Shown here piece after piece: positions 51,765-61,006 of a DNA stretch of 64,000 nt (position 1 is the first letter of the stretch; each line of letters opens with the position of its first letter). The notes beneath the pieces are model-generated. The model ran no database searches. It saw nothing but the letters and a program-made list of their open reading frames with translations, and was not told where the DNA came from. A program made the position numbers and the translations under genes. The DNA lies in assembly GCA_029782225.1 (NCBI GenBank), contig JAKOVF010000013.1, forward strand, positions 1-64,000, written 5' to 3'. The DNA comes from Chloroflexota bacterium. Its GTDB lineage: Bacteria; Chloroflexota; Anaerolineae; Anaerolineales; Villigracilaceae.

Positions 51765-53675
51765 ATGCAAGCAGACTGCGAAGAAAGAATGAGATCATTG
51801 GTTGCCAGGATAAACAAGCTGATCCAAATTCCATTGAAGTGGGAGGCAGCATTATCGCCGACGAAACCAATGGTAGGTTGGGGCTATTTGCCATGGGTCA
51901 GCCTGATCATGGCGACCGGGTTGGCATTTACTTCCGCAAGTAATATTCTGGCGCGCAACGGGTCTCCCGATGCCATGTATTATTACTGGATTGGCCTTGT
52001 GTTGATCATCGTGCCGGTCTCTATTCGGTTCGTTTCAACCTCGCTGGGTCATAGTGAAGCAATCGGAATACTTTTGGCCTTTGGAGTAGTTAGCTATGTG
52101 GCAAGCTATCTGCGAAGTCCCATTGTATTCAGAGGTTTTGATGACTCGCTCCACTGGCGCACGGCCAGTGACATTCTGTACAGCGGGCATCTGTTTACTC
52201 CTAATACGATGCTGCCCGTCTCACCGCTTTATCCTGGTCTGGAAAACGTGACTACTGCCCTGGTCAACATGACCGGGCTAAGCGTTTTTGATGCATCAAG
52301 CCTTGTTCTTGTTGTATCCCGATTGATCATGATGCTGGCTTTGTTCTTCCTTTACTACCAATTAAGCAATTCCGCGCGTATAGCAGGCATTGCCACGCTT
52401 GTTTACACGGGCAGTTCCACTTTTATGTATTTCGAATCCCAGTTTGGTTATGAGAGCCTCGCGCTTCCGCTGCTGCTCCTCGGATTATTCCTGATGGTGC
52501 GCCGAACAGATCTACAGCCTGCTGTACGCTGGGTCTGGAATATCATATTGGCGCTATTGCTCTTCAGCATGGTGGCGACCCACCATATGACAACCTATGC
52601 CTTCATAATTATCCTGATCCTATGGGTGTGCACGGACATTGTTGCCGTCCTGCTGAAAGAGAAGAGCACATCGCCTTTTTGGATGCTGGTACTGCTGGTG
52701 ATCATGGTATGGGTGTGGGCGGGAGCAATTTCGACCAACACCAACAGTTATTTGAGTCCAATTATCAATGGAGCAATCAATTCGTTCCTTAGTCTGGTTG
52801 CGGGGCAAAGCTCGGCACGAGTTTTGTTTAGGGATTCCGCAGGCGAGGGTGCCGTCCTGTTTGAGCGGGTTATTGCCATTACTTCTGTCCTGCTTCTTGG
52901 CTTTGGATTGCTCTTCGGGGTCTGGCAGTGGTGGCTCAGCCAGAAGCGTCATGCCCTGGTGATGGCGTTTGTGCTTCTGGCATGTTCTTATCCTCTGCTG
53001 CCAATCATGAGATTATCAGATGGTGCATGGGACATGGCCCACCGTGCTTCCGGTTTTGTTTTTATCGGGCTTGGCCTGATCGTCAGCCTGGGCATGATCC
53101 AGTTCCCGCTGCCTTCCAAATTCATGAGAAGTCGACAGATTATTGCTGTAATCAGCCTGTCTGTCATATTCCTCGGCGGCGTTTTCGCCGGCACATCACC
53201 GGGTTCGCGCGTGGATCAGCCATACCGTCCTGCGTCAGGGCCGCGTTCCATAGATAGCCAGACTGTCCTGACTGCTGACTGGGCTCGCGAAACCCTGGGG
53301 CCCAATCACCGCATGGCAGCGGACCGCACACTTTCCCAGGTGATGGGTTCCTACGGGATGCAAAGAATGGTGACAAATCTAAATGATAAAGTCAGCATCT
53401 CGGGCATCTTCCTGCGATTTAAGCTGACCCCAAGCGATTATGACGTGATCACAAAGGCAGATATTCGCTATCTCGTGATTGATGATCGAATCACCACAGT
53501 GCTCTCAACGTATGGCTACTATTTTGAATCGTGGGAAGATGGTATCGTCCGTTACACCCCTCCTGTAAATATCGAAGTCCTGAGGAAGTTTGATCACGTC
53601 CCCGGTGTAAGTCGGATTTATGATAGCGGCAACATTGTGATCTACGATATTGGAATATTGAATGAAAACCCCTAA
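51765..53675 (+). CDS. Polytopic membrane protein with GT-C-like layout
   Basis: A 636-aa integral membrane protein with about 12-13 helices and a C-terminal soluble region of about 140 residues (VDQPYRPASGPRSIDSQTVLTADWARETLG, in part). The first outside loop contains FDDSLHWRTASDIL, and later loops have SPLYPGLENVTTALVN. This arrangement recalls GT-C/PMT-type lipid-linked-sugar transferases or O-antigen polymerases, but no catalytic signature can be fixed. Start ATG 51765 is used; ATG 51789 (with GAAGAAAG upstream) is possible. It overlaps the next gene by 14 bases. Confidence 0.7.
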   Translation: MQADCEERMRSLVARINKLIQIPLKWEAALSPTKPMVGWGYLPWVSLIMATGLAFTSASNILARNGSPDAMYYYWIGLVLIIVPVSIRFVSTSLGHSEAIGILLAFGVVSYVASYLRSPIVFRGFDDSLHWRTASDILYSGHLFTPNTMLPVSPLYPGLENVTTALVNMTGLSVFDASSLVLVVSRLIMMLALFFLYYQLSNSARIAGIATLVYTGSSTFMYFESQFGYESLALPLLLLGLFLMVRRTDLQPAVRWVWNIILALLLFSMVATHHMTTYAFIIILILWVCTDIVAVLLKEKSTSPFWMLVLLVIMVWVWAGAISTNTNSYLSPIINGAINSFLSLVAGQSSARVLFRDSAGEGAVLFERVIAITSVLLLGFGLLFGVWQWWLSQKRHALVMAFVLLACSYPLLPIMRLSDGAWDMAHRASGFVFIGLGLIVSLGMIQFPLPSKFMRSRQIIAVISLSVIFLGGVFAGTSPGSRVDQPYRPASGPRSIDSQTVLTADWARETLGPNHRMAADRTLSQVMGSYGMQRMVTNLNDKVSISGIFLRFKLTPSDYDVITKADIRYLVIDDRITTVLSTYGYYFESWEDGIVRYTPPVNIEVLRKFDHVPGVSRIYDSGNIVIYDIGILNENP

Positions 53676-54480
53676 GAATCTTGACCTGACCCTGATCAGC
53701 ATAGTGTCCCTCCTTGCAATCTGCATGGCGATCTGGGGAGAGATGGAGAGCGGCGCCTACGAATCCATGCCAGGTTGGTTTCTCCCACTTGGCATATTGC
53801 TACTATTCGTGTTCCCAGGTTATACGCTCACGATTGGACTGCTTCCACCCATGAGTGGAGGGGTCACACTGTTGCTGACTCTCGGCCTGAGCATCTGTGT
53901 TGATATTGTTGGAGGCCTGATCTTGAACGTACTTCCAGGCGGGCTGCGGGTCACATCGTGGACCTTCTGGCTCGCCGGTATTACACTTTTGGGTTGTGCA
54001 ATTGGTTTCTTCAGGCGTTTTGCGCACCCCCTTCCAGAGGCCGCCCGGAATATAAGATTGCTTCCAAACATACAGGGTGTTTTAGCCCTCCTGCTCGCCA
54101 TTCTCATCAGTGTTGTCTCGATCGATGCAAACTTGACCTCAGCCCGTCAGAGCCAGTCCGGGTTTACACAACTTTGGGCGGTTCCTGTTTCATCCAATGA
54201 AGCACCTTTTGCGATGGAAGTTGGAATCCAGAGCCAGGAAATGGAGACCAAAGAATACAACGTATATGTTGAGAGCGCCGGGAAACGAATTGCAGCCTGG
54301 TCGGGAGTCGAAATTGATCCCGAAAAGTCCTGGACGACCCAGCTCACATTTTCAAAGTTCCCGCAGAGATCGGTGAACGTATTTGTCTATCTATCCGAGA
54401 CCCCCAATGTTGTTTATCGCACCGTGAAGATTGCTCCTGAAGCTTTTTTGAAAGGATCAACTACATCTGGAACTCCATGA
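53662..54480 (+). CDS. DUF1616 family membrane protein
   Basis: A 272-aa protein with four N-terminal helices (about 8-28, 38-58, 66-88, 96-114) and one more near 138-155, followed by an extracytoplasmic beta-rich domain of about 110 residues (SRQSQSGFTQLWAVPVSS, EYNVYVESAGKRIAAW, SVNVFVYLSETP). DUF1616 proteins occur near glycan genes in Archaea and Chloroflexota; function unknown. It overlaps the upstream gene by 14 bases and the stop is followed by a gap of 112 bases, which looks like a possible promoter region for the BcsB-like gene. Confidence 0.8.
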   Translation: MKTPKNLDLTLISIVSLLAICMAIWGEMESGAYESMPGWFLPLGILLLFVFPGYTLTIGLLPPMSGGVTLLLTLGLSICVDIVGGLILNVLPGGLRVTSWTFWLAGITLLGCAIGFFRRFAHPLPEAARNIRLLPNIQGVLALLLAILISVVSIDANLTSARQSQSGFTQLWAVPVSSNEAPFAMEVGIQSQEMETKEYNVYVESAGKRIAAWSGVEIDPEKSWTTQLTFSKFPQRSVNVFVYLSETPNVVYRTVKIAPEAFLKGSTTSGTP

Positions 54481-54592
54481 AAGCTGATCCCAAATGTTTC
54501 AGGCCTTTGAGTTTGATCGTCATCACTGTATTACGAACCTCGGATTCCAAACTAGCACAAACTTACACGAGGTTCATTAAGGAATGAACGCT

Positions 54593-56806
54593 ATGTCTAC
54601 CAAGAGAATATTCTACTCAATATTGATAACAATCCTGCTGGCCGGGATGATGCTGTTCGACGTCCAGCCAAGTTATGCACAGGATTCCAGCCTGGACAAT
54701 CAGGTGACCTTTGCTCAACTCAAGATCCCTGATATTTCGTTAAAAGGTCCCCTGGGGGCTGACTCGATTCGGTTCACTTTGCCTGCCGACTGGCAAATGA
54801 ACAATGGTGCCGAATTACATCTCAACTGGCACATTTTTTCAGGGGAAGCAGGCGACACCCTCCCGGGCAGCGTAAGTCCTGTGGCCGGCTTTTTGACCGT
54901 TCGCGTGAACGACATCTGGGTCGGGACAGTTACTCTGGACCATACGGGTGAATATACATCGGTGATCTCGATCCCGAATGAAACCTGGATTACCAGTCCT
55001 CGCAACGCAAGACAATCCATACGATTTTCATTGGAAAGCGCTCAAAGCTGTGACATGATTCAGGCTGCCCTCGGGCGAGGCATCTTTACCGGGTTGGATG
55101 CGGTGATTCATCCCAGTTCATTCTTGGTTCTACCCCATCAGGATGCCGCCATCCCTCTTGATTTGACTCTATTGCCCTATCCTCTCTATCAGAGATCATT
55201 CACGGCGGATACTGCCGTACTGGTCATGCCGCAGAAACCGACCGAAGGCGAGCTTCAGGCAGCCATTACAACGGCCAGCGCCATGGGGAACTTAACGCAG
55301 AACGGATTGCTCTTGACATACGTCACAGCCGATGAATTGGATCCCGCCATCCTGGACAACGCACACGCGATTTTTGTTGGAAAGCCAGCGTCTTTTCCAG
55401 TCTTACAGGAAGCCAGGTGGTCTGTGCCGCCAGTGGACGGAAGTTTCAGCACAAAGCAAATTCAAGCCGACGATGGTGTTCTACAACTTGCTGTCTCGCC
55501 ACGCAACGCGACCAAAGCGTGGTTGTTGGTCAGCGGTAATACAGATGCGGGCGTTATCAAGGCTGCTCAAGCCCTCGGAGCCGGAGCCATTCTGCCGGGA
55601 GGCACTCCTGATCTCGCGGTTGTAGCTGGCGTCACTCCCCAGCGACACGCGATCACCCAGGCGGATCTCACGCTGAAGGATCTGGGATATCAAGACATGA
55701 CCTTGTCAGGCTTTGGCCATCAAAGCCTCTTCGTCCAATTTGAGATTCCACGAGACTATGTTGTCTCCAACGGCGCCTACCTCGATTTGATGTATAGCAA
55801 TTCCGCCTTGTTGAACTTTGAGGAAGCGGCCGTTACTCTGGAACTGAACGGCGAATTCATTGGCGGTCTACGCTTTAATGATCGCAGCACAAACACCGCG
55901 ACCTATCGATTCGAGATACCAAGTTCTGCATTTCAGGACGGCACAAATTCCATTAACCTTATCGCATCGTTGAGCAGTGCGACGCCTTGTATCCCCGAAA
56001 ATGATGTGTGGATTTCCATGTGGAATACGTCCTCCTTGCATATTCCTTTGGAGCCAATTGCGTCGGATGGAAAAACACTTCAATACGACTTGGCACTCTA
56101 TCCTCAAAAGGTCTTCCCATTGTACGAAAACATGACCTTTGTGCTGGCAGATGACCCAGTCAGCTGGAAGTCTGCTGCTCAAGTTGCCTATCATCTCGGA
56201 GGCTATCCACGGGGTTCCATCATCAATCCTTCGGTGGTTTTTCCAGAGAGTCTCTCCTCCGAAATGCGTGATGGAAACGATCTTATATTGGTCGGTAAAC
56301 CCTCCATGCTGTCCACACTTCAACTGCTCACGCCAGATATGCCTGCTCCGTTCGGGAAAGGCAGCGATATAGCCACGGAAGCCAATCCTGAGGTCTCCTT
56401 TCGCGTTCCACCGGAAAATCCTGTCGGATATTTGGAACTATTCGCTTCACCCTGGAATCCCGGGCGCATGATTCTACTCGTGGCCGGCAACGGACCCGAA
56501 GGACTTGGTTCGGCGATCACTGCACTCACCGAGAAAGACCGAGTTATATATCCACCCCTGTCTGGGAATCTGGTCAGCATTCACGGCACGCAAATGATTT
56601 CCCAGCAAGTGACGCTACACCCCCAGCAAAACGTCGAGGTTGCCCCAACACCGGTGGCAACTCAGGCTCCAGTAGAGGTTGCGCCAAAACAAGCCATCAA
56701 TATTGATCTGCCAACCTTCGGGATCGCCCTGATCGTTACCGTCATCATTCTGGGGATCGTCTTTTGGGTTGTCAGCCGAAATCGCAGGAACAAACCCGGT
56801 ATGTAA
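54593..56806 (+). CDS. BcsB-like cellulose synthase subunit B family protein
   Basis: A 737-aa exported protein. The signal peptide is cleaved near VQPSYAQD; the C-terminus has a membrane helix (FGIALIVTVIILGIVFWVV) and a short basic tail. The large soluble part contains two jelly-roll/CBD-like units typical of BcsB (DSIRFTLPADWQMNNGAELHLNW; LFVQFEIPRDYVVSNGAYLDLMYS, in part) separated by flavodoxin-like domains. BcsB guides the nascent polysaccharide through the envelope in complex with BcsA. No BcsA is in the window, so the partner synthase may be a different one, such as the polytopic proteins at 51.8-54.5 kb. ATG 54593 is preferred with AAGGA 9 nt upstream. Confidence 0.85.
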   Translation: MSTKRIFYSILITILLAGMMLFDVQPSYAQDSSLDNQVTFAQLKIPDISLKGPLGADSIRFTLPADWQMNNGAELHLNWHIFSGEAGDTLPGSVSPVAGFLTVRVNDIWVGTVTLDHTGEYTSVISIPNETWITSPRNARQSIRFSLESAQSCDMIQAALGRGIFTGLDAVIHPSSFLVLPHQDAAIPLDLTLLPYPLYQRSFTADTAVLVMPQKPTEGELQAAITTASAMGNLTQNGLLLTYVTADELDPAILDNAHAIFVGKPASFPVLQEARWSVPPVDGSFSTKQIQADDGVLQLAVSPRNATKAWLLVSGNTDAGVIKAAQALGAGAILPGGTPDLAVVAGVTPQRHAITQADLTLKDLGYQDMTLSGFGHQSLFVQFEIPRDYVVSNGAYLDLMYSNSALLNFEEAAVTLELNGEFIGGLRFNDRSTNTATYRFEIPSSAFQDGTNSINLIASLSSATPCIPENDVWISMWNTSSLHIPLEPIASDGKTLQYDLALYPQKVFPLYENMTFVLADDPVSWKSAAQVAYHLGGYPRGSIINPSVVFPESLSSEMRDGNDLILVGKPSMLSTLQLLTPDMPAPFGKGSDIATEANPEVSFRVPPENPVGYLELFASPWNPGRMILLVAGNGPEGLGSAITALTEKDRVIYPPLSGNLVSIHGTQMISQQVTLHPQQNVEVAPTPVATQAPVEVAPKQAINIDLPTFGIALIVTVIILGIVFWVVSRNRRNKPGM

Positions 56807-56839
56807 GAAGCAGATTGGGCTTCTACGTTTACAGAAACA

Positions 56840-57664
56840 ATGAAAATTACCCATACGCTGATCCTCGGGGCTGTGACAATCATGTTCATCACCGCATGTT
56901 CCACCGCTTCGAGGGTCGCTGGCACATCCACGCCGGTGACAAACCCTCCGGTCCATGATCCCTTCCGCGCGTCGCCAGCACCCTCCATGGAACTGATATT
57001 TCATGATGAATTTAATTCGGATCAGTTGAACACGAGCCTGTGGTCTACCGAACATTGGTGGGGACGTACGAATCCGCCGGAATTGGAGTACTATACGTCC
57101 GATGCGCTCAGGTCTGACAATGGGACACTAAGCATTATTGGCGATAAACGGGCCAGGGGCGGAATGGATTACACGTCCGGCATTGTCACGACGATCAACA
57201 GCTTCTCGTTTACGTATGGATATGCGGAAATCCGGGCTAGAATCCCCAGCGGACAGGGTCTGTGGCCCGCCTTTTGGCTCACAAATGATAATGGCAGGAA
57301 GGACAAAGCCTGGTCAGAGATCGATGTCTTTGAATTTCTTTGCCAGCAGCCCAATGTTCTATATATGACCCTGCATTATACGGATGAACAGCAGAAGTCA
57401 CGCCAGATCGGTACCCACATTGAGGGACCTGACTTTTCCAGGGATTTCCATACGTACGCGGTGGATTGGAGCCCTCAGGCGGTTATCTGGTATATAGATG
57501 GTGTGGAACAATTTCGCGTGACGGAACATGTTCCAAACGGCGCTATGTATGTGATTGCCAACCTGCAAATCGGCGGCAACTGGCCGGGCTCGCCCGACCA
57601 GACAACAGCCTTTCCGGCCCACTACGATATCGACTATATCCGTGTATACCAGGTAGCCAGATAG
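56840..57664 (+). CDS. GH16 family lipoprotein glycoside hydrolase
   Basis: A 274-aa secreted lipoprotein (lipobox ITAC, Cys20). The catalytic motif E-x-D-x-x-E of GH16 is SEIDVFEF (nucleophile Glu160, Asp162, acid/base Glu165). Supporting blocks: FHDEFNSDQLNTSLW, GYAEIRARIPSGQGLWPAFWL, HTYAVDWSPQAVIWYIDGVEQFR and YDIDYIRVYQVA. Family members cleave beta-1,3 or beta-1,4 glucans or galactans, or act as transglycosylases. Placed at the end of the glycan cluster, it probably trims or transglycosylates the exported polymer. No ribosome site is evident before ATG 56840, 33 bases after the BcsB-like gene. Confidence 0.95.
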   Translation: MKITHTLILGAVTIMFITACSTASRVAGTSTPVTNPPVHDPFRASPAPSMELIFHDEFNSDQLNTSLWSTEHWWGRTNPPELEYYTSDALRSDNGTLSIIGDKRARGGMDYTSGIVTTINSFSFTYGYAEIRARIPSGQGLWPAFWLTNDNGRKDKAWSEIDVFEFLCQQPNVLYMTLHYTDEQQKSRQIGTHIEGPDFSRDFHTYAVDWSPQAVIWYIDGVEQFRVTEHVPNGAMYVIANLQIGGNWPGSPDQTTAFPAHYDIDYIRVYQVAR

Positions 57665-57786
57665 GATTTTGACCAGGTGCGCAGAATCTCAAAGGCGTTG
57701 TGTACAATGGTATTACTGGTCTGTGCTGAACAGGGTAAAGTCTGAGATAATTAGTTGCCCATTCCCTTCCATCACAAGGAGTAACT

Positions 57787-58011
57787 ATGGCAAGCAAGGT
57801 CCAAGAACTGGCAGAACATGCAAACATGACCTATGACGAATTCGTGGGGGAGATGCGAAAGCGCGGATGCAGTGAGCCGACTGCGCTGAAGATCTGGCTG
57901 GGTCTTTATGAAGATTTCAACAACTTCAACGACAATGACATCTACTTAAGCAATCTTCGTAAAGCCGCTGATGTCTTGAAAGTTGTAACAGGGACTCTCC
58001 TGCCCAAATAA
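57787..58011 (+). CDS. 74-aa small protein B, paralogue of the one at 40885
   Basis: A 74-aa protein sharing MTYDEFVGEMRKRGCSEPT, LGLYEDF and YLSNLRKAADVL with protein A; 62 of 74 residues match. The DNA leader CAAGGAGTAACT is the same as upstream of protein A. It lies just after the GH16 gene and so closes the cluster, as protein A opens it. The C-terminal half looks like a XRE-type helix-turn-helix remnant. Two similar regulators at both ends suggest a duplication, or two autoregulated switches. Its own promoter may be TGTACAAT (57701-57708). No function can be assigned. Confidence 0.8.
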   Translation: MASKVQELAEHANMTYDEFVGEMRKRGCSEPTALKIWLGLYEDFNNFNDNDIYLSNLRKAADVLKVVTGTLLPK

Positions 58012-58186
58012 AAGAAACGCGACGGAGATTCCAACCTCTGCCGTGGCCAGAAGAATTGGGGCGGCTGGCTCTCGCATGCGGTCGACCATCCGCAAATCCC
58101 GGTTTAAGGCGGCTGCCTTACAGGCGATATTCCGGTTTTCTACATATCACAAAAACCTTGAAGCGATTTAGAGCACTCTACGGATT

Positions 58187-59308
58187 TCACGGCACAGTCT
58201 GTGCATACACGCGCTGGAACTCGGCCAGGAATTGCTCAGCGATCTGAGTGTCATAGACGACGATCACGTTCTCATCATTGCGTGTTTCAGCACTGCTGGT
58301 GAAATTGTAAGAACCAAACACAACGATCTGTTTATCGATGATTATCACCTTGTGATGCATCAGACCCGGGTTGCCATCCTTGTGAACATCCAGCCCGGCC
58401 TGGTTGAACGCATCGTATTCGGTGCCAACGTTGGAGGCGACCTGGTCAGCATCCATCACCCCTGCCACCGTGACGCCATTTTGAGCGCGCTCGCGGATGG
58501 CTTGTCCCAGCTCATCCGATGTAAATGAGTAGGCCATGAAGTAGATGCTTTCCTGGGCATTGGAGATCAGGTCAAGCAGGCTGTTTGCCACATGGTCATC
58601 CGGCGAGAAATAGATATCGAGTGGCGTGCCGTTGATCATGACCCGCGGGTAGGGCGTCTCAGCCACGACATCCGGGCCAAATTTATCATCAACGAACATC
58701 TCATTGAATTCCTTGGTGTAATCCTCTGCCACCTTCACGGAATGAATCAGCATGAGATTGTTGTTATCGTCGTAGGCCCCGTTGTTGGTATAGTTCATCG
58801 AGCCCATCCACACCTCAGAATTATCGATCACTACAAATTTGTTGTGCATCAAACCTTCCCGCCGATCACCCAGGATGGGGATGCCAGCATCCTGCAGAGT
58901 CTGGACATCCGAACTATCCATATTATCGCTTTCCATCACCATGCGGACCTTAATACCACGGTCATGAGCCCGCAGAAGCGCGTTGCGGATACTATCAAGA
59001 CTGAGACTGTAGATTGCGACATCCACTGTCAGATGCGCGGCATCGATTGCAGTAACGATTGGGCCATCCGGGCCGCCTGTCCGTTGGGGGGACCATGAAC
59101 TGGTGGGATCCGTAAAGTACAACTCAAACCAGGAGCCGCGCACACCAAACCCTGCGGGTAGGTCGATCTTTGTCAAACCGGTATCAGGCGTAACGGTCAG
59201 GGGTGGAGGCGGTTGGATTGTAGGGGGTTTTGTCGCGGTTGGCACATTCGGCCCGCAGGCGGATAGTATCAAGGCCGCGAGAATCAAAAAATAAAGGATT
59301 CGTTTCAT
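58187..59308 (-). CDS. Phospholipase D-like lipoprotein (two HKD motifs)
   Basis: A 373-aa exported lipoprotein (lipobox LSAC near residue 17, then a Thr/Pro-rich linker). Two PLD (HxK) halves: LMHNKFVVIDNSEVWMGSMNYTNN and LMHHKVIIIDKQIVVFGSYNFTSSAETRNDENV, in part, each with the H-x-K-(x4)-D motif and a downstream N/S-rich loop. It probably hydrolyses phosphodiester bonds in phospholipids, or DNA outside the cell, as for Nuc-type nucleases. ATG 59308 with GGAG upstream is preferred over longer starts. It is divergent from murJ. Confidence 0.93.
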   Translation of the reverse strand: MKRILYFLILAALILSACGPNVPTATKPPTIQPPPPLTVTPDTGLTKIDLPAGFGVRGSWFELYFTDPTSSWSPQRTGGPDGPIVTAIDAAHLTVDVAIYSLSLDSIRNALLRAHDRGIKVRMVMESDNMDSSDVQTLQDAGIPILGDRREGLMHNKFVVIDNSEVWMGSMNYTNNGAYDDNNNLMLIHSVKVAEDYTKEFNEMFVDDKFGPDVVAETPYPRVMINGTPLDIYFSPDDHVANSLLDLISNAQESIYFMAYSFTSDELGQAIRERAQNGVTVAGVMDADQVASNVGTEYDAFNQAGLDVHKDGNPGLMHHKVIIIDKQIVVFGSYNFTSSAETRNDENVIVVYDTQIAEQFLAEFQRVYAQTVP

Positions 59309-59353
59309 GGGGTCTCCGTGTTTTGAATGCGCCAATCCTAACATAAGTCTGCC

Positions 59354-59362
59354 TGATATAAT
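59354..59362 (+). promoter_or_regulatory. Extended -10 box directly before murJ
   Basis: TGATATAAT (TATAAT 59357-59362) followed by C, nine bases before ATG 59372. No Shine-Dalgarno sequence is present, so a near-leaderless transcript is expected. Confidence 0.55.
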
Positions 59363-59371
59363 CACGCCCGC

Positions 59372-60946
59372 ATGACTCAAATCAACGCAAACCGACAGAT
59401 CGCCCGCGCGGCCGGCACGGTGATGCTGGCCTTCGCGTTAAGCAATCTCATTGGCCTGGTGAGACAGGTCCTGATCTCGCGCACCTTTGGCACCGACACT
59501 GCACTCGATGCATTCTATGCTGCATCCACGTATCCTGATTTGATCTTCAGCCTGGTCGCGGGTGGGGCACTCTCCTCCGCATTTATTCCAACCTTCGCAG
59601 CTTTTCTGGCAAAAGAAGACCATGCCACGGCGTGGAAACTTGCTTCTGCCATCATCAATCTCATTATCCTTATCTTGAGTGTGACGAGCCTTGTCTCGGC
59701 CATCTTCGCGCCGCAAATTATCCGCTACATTCTCGCACCTGACTTTAGCCCGGGACAACAGGCATTGACCACCTCCCTGCTGCGGATCCTTTTGATCGCT
59801 CCGGCCATTTTCGGTGTAAGCGGATTGATGATGGGCATCCTGAACTCGCATCAGCGTTTTCTTTTGCCCGCCCTGGCCCCCAGCATGTACTGGATCGGTA
59901 TGATCATTGGCCTGGTTTTCCTCACGCCATCCATGGGGATTTTTGGGCTGGCGTGGGGCGCTGTGCTGGGTGCGGTGCTCCATTTAATTGTTCAGATTCC
60001 TGATCTGGTCAAGCTGCCGGCGCGGACGTATCTCTTCACCCTGGGACTCGATAATGCAGCAGTCCGCGAAGTCGGGCGCCTTATTGGGCCGCGTCTTCTC
60101 GGCGTTGCCTTCGTTCAACTCAACTTTGTGGTGAATGTCATCATTGCCAGCGGCCTGCCGGAAGGCTCGCTTTCTGCCATTAAGTACGCCTGGCAGGTCA
60201 TGACCATGCCTCAAGTCGTCATCGCTCAGGCCATTGCCATCGCAGCGCTGCCCACGTTTTCGGCACAGGCCGCGCGCGGCGAAATCAGTGAGATGCGCTC
60301 CTCGCTGGCAGTAACCTTGCGCGGAGTGCTATTCCTTTCCATCCCTGCTTCACTGGGGCTCATCTGGCTTCGCCAGCCGTTAACTGCCCTGCTGTTCCAG
60401 CGTGGAGGATTCAACGCGCATTCAACGGAGTTGGTCTCATGGGCTTTGCTATGGTATGCAGCAGGATTGATCGGTCACAATGTGGTCGAGATCCTTTCGC
60501 GTGCGTTTTATGCGTGGCATGATACGAAGACGCCTGTCATCATTGGTACGGCTGCGATGGGATTGAATGTCCTGTTAAGCATCGGTCTTGCAAGATGGTT
60601 CAGTCGGATCGGCTGGATGCCTCACGGCGGACTCGCCCTTGCGAATTCATTTGCCACCGCGCTTGAAGCTACCGCGCTCTTTATCGTAATGCGAAAGCGA
60701 TTGAATGGGATCGAAGGAAAGTCCCTGGCACAGGGCTTTGCGACATCTGCGGTCGCAGTCATAGCGATGTCGCTGGCATTGTTTGGATGGATCAGGTTCA
60801 CAAGCAATGCGGGGACATGGGTCGCCGCGTTGGGCGGCGCGGCGCTTGGCACCGTGGTTTACGCGCTCGCGATGTGGGCTTTACGCGTGCCGGAGCTCTC
60901 TTCTGTATGGCAGGGAATCAAGAGACGACTGGCGCGTAATGCTTAA
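59372..60946 (+). CDS. murJ: Lipid II flippase MurJ
   Basis: A 524-aa MATE/MOP-like protein with about 14 helices that flips lipid II across the inner membrane for peptidoglycan synthesis. Conserved features: AGTVMLAFALSNLIGLVRQVLISRTFGT (N-terminal helix 1 and the R-x-x-G loop), DALDAFYAASTYPDLIFSLVAGGALSSAFIP, and later SIPASLGLIWLRQPLTALLFQRGGF (each in part). The DSR-like ends and the R-x-L-x-A-F-Y-A-x-x-D-T-K-T-P region (ILSRAFYAWHDTKTPV) are family signatures. It does not look like the fused flippase at 46.8 kb. It starts at ATG 59372. Confidence 0.95.
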   Translation: MTQINANRQIARAAGTVMLAFALSNLIGLVRQVLISRTFGTDTALDAFYAASTYPDLIFSLVAGGALSSAFIPTFAAFLAKEDHATAWKLASAIINLIILILSVTSLVSAIFAPQIIRYILAPDFSPGQQALTTSLLRILLIAPAIFGVSGLMMGILNSHQRFLLPALAPSMYWIGMIIGLVFLTPSMGIFGLAWGAVLGAVLHLIVQIPDLVKLPARTYLFTLGLDNAAVREVGRLIGPRLLGVAFVQLNFVVNVIIASGLPEGSLSAIKYAWQVMTMPQVVIAQAIAIAALPTFSAQAARGEISEMRSSLAVTLRGVLFLSIPASLGLIWLRQPLTALLFQRGGFNAHSTELVSWALLWYAAGLIGHNVVEILSRAFYAWHDTKTPVIIGTAAMGLNVLLSIGLARWFSRIGWMPHGGLALANSFATALEATALFIVMRKRLNGIEGKSLAQGFATSAVAVIAMSLALFGWIRFTSNAGTWVAALGGAALGTVVYALAMWALRVPELSSVWQGIKRRLARNA

Positions 60947-61006
60947 CGCGGACCTTAGTCCGCGCGACAAAAAAATTTGCGGACTGAAGTCCACACTCCT
61001 CTTCTG
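60947..61006. terminator. Two short hairpins between convergent murJ and PAP2 genes
   Basis: CGCGGAC CTTA GTCCGCG at 60947-60964 and GGACTGAAGTCC at 60981-60992, separated by a run of seven A. Minus-strand reading of the second hairpin is followed by GCAAATTTTTTT, a terminator for the PAP2 gene. Confidence 0.6.
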
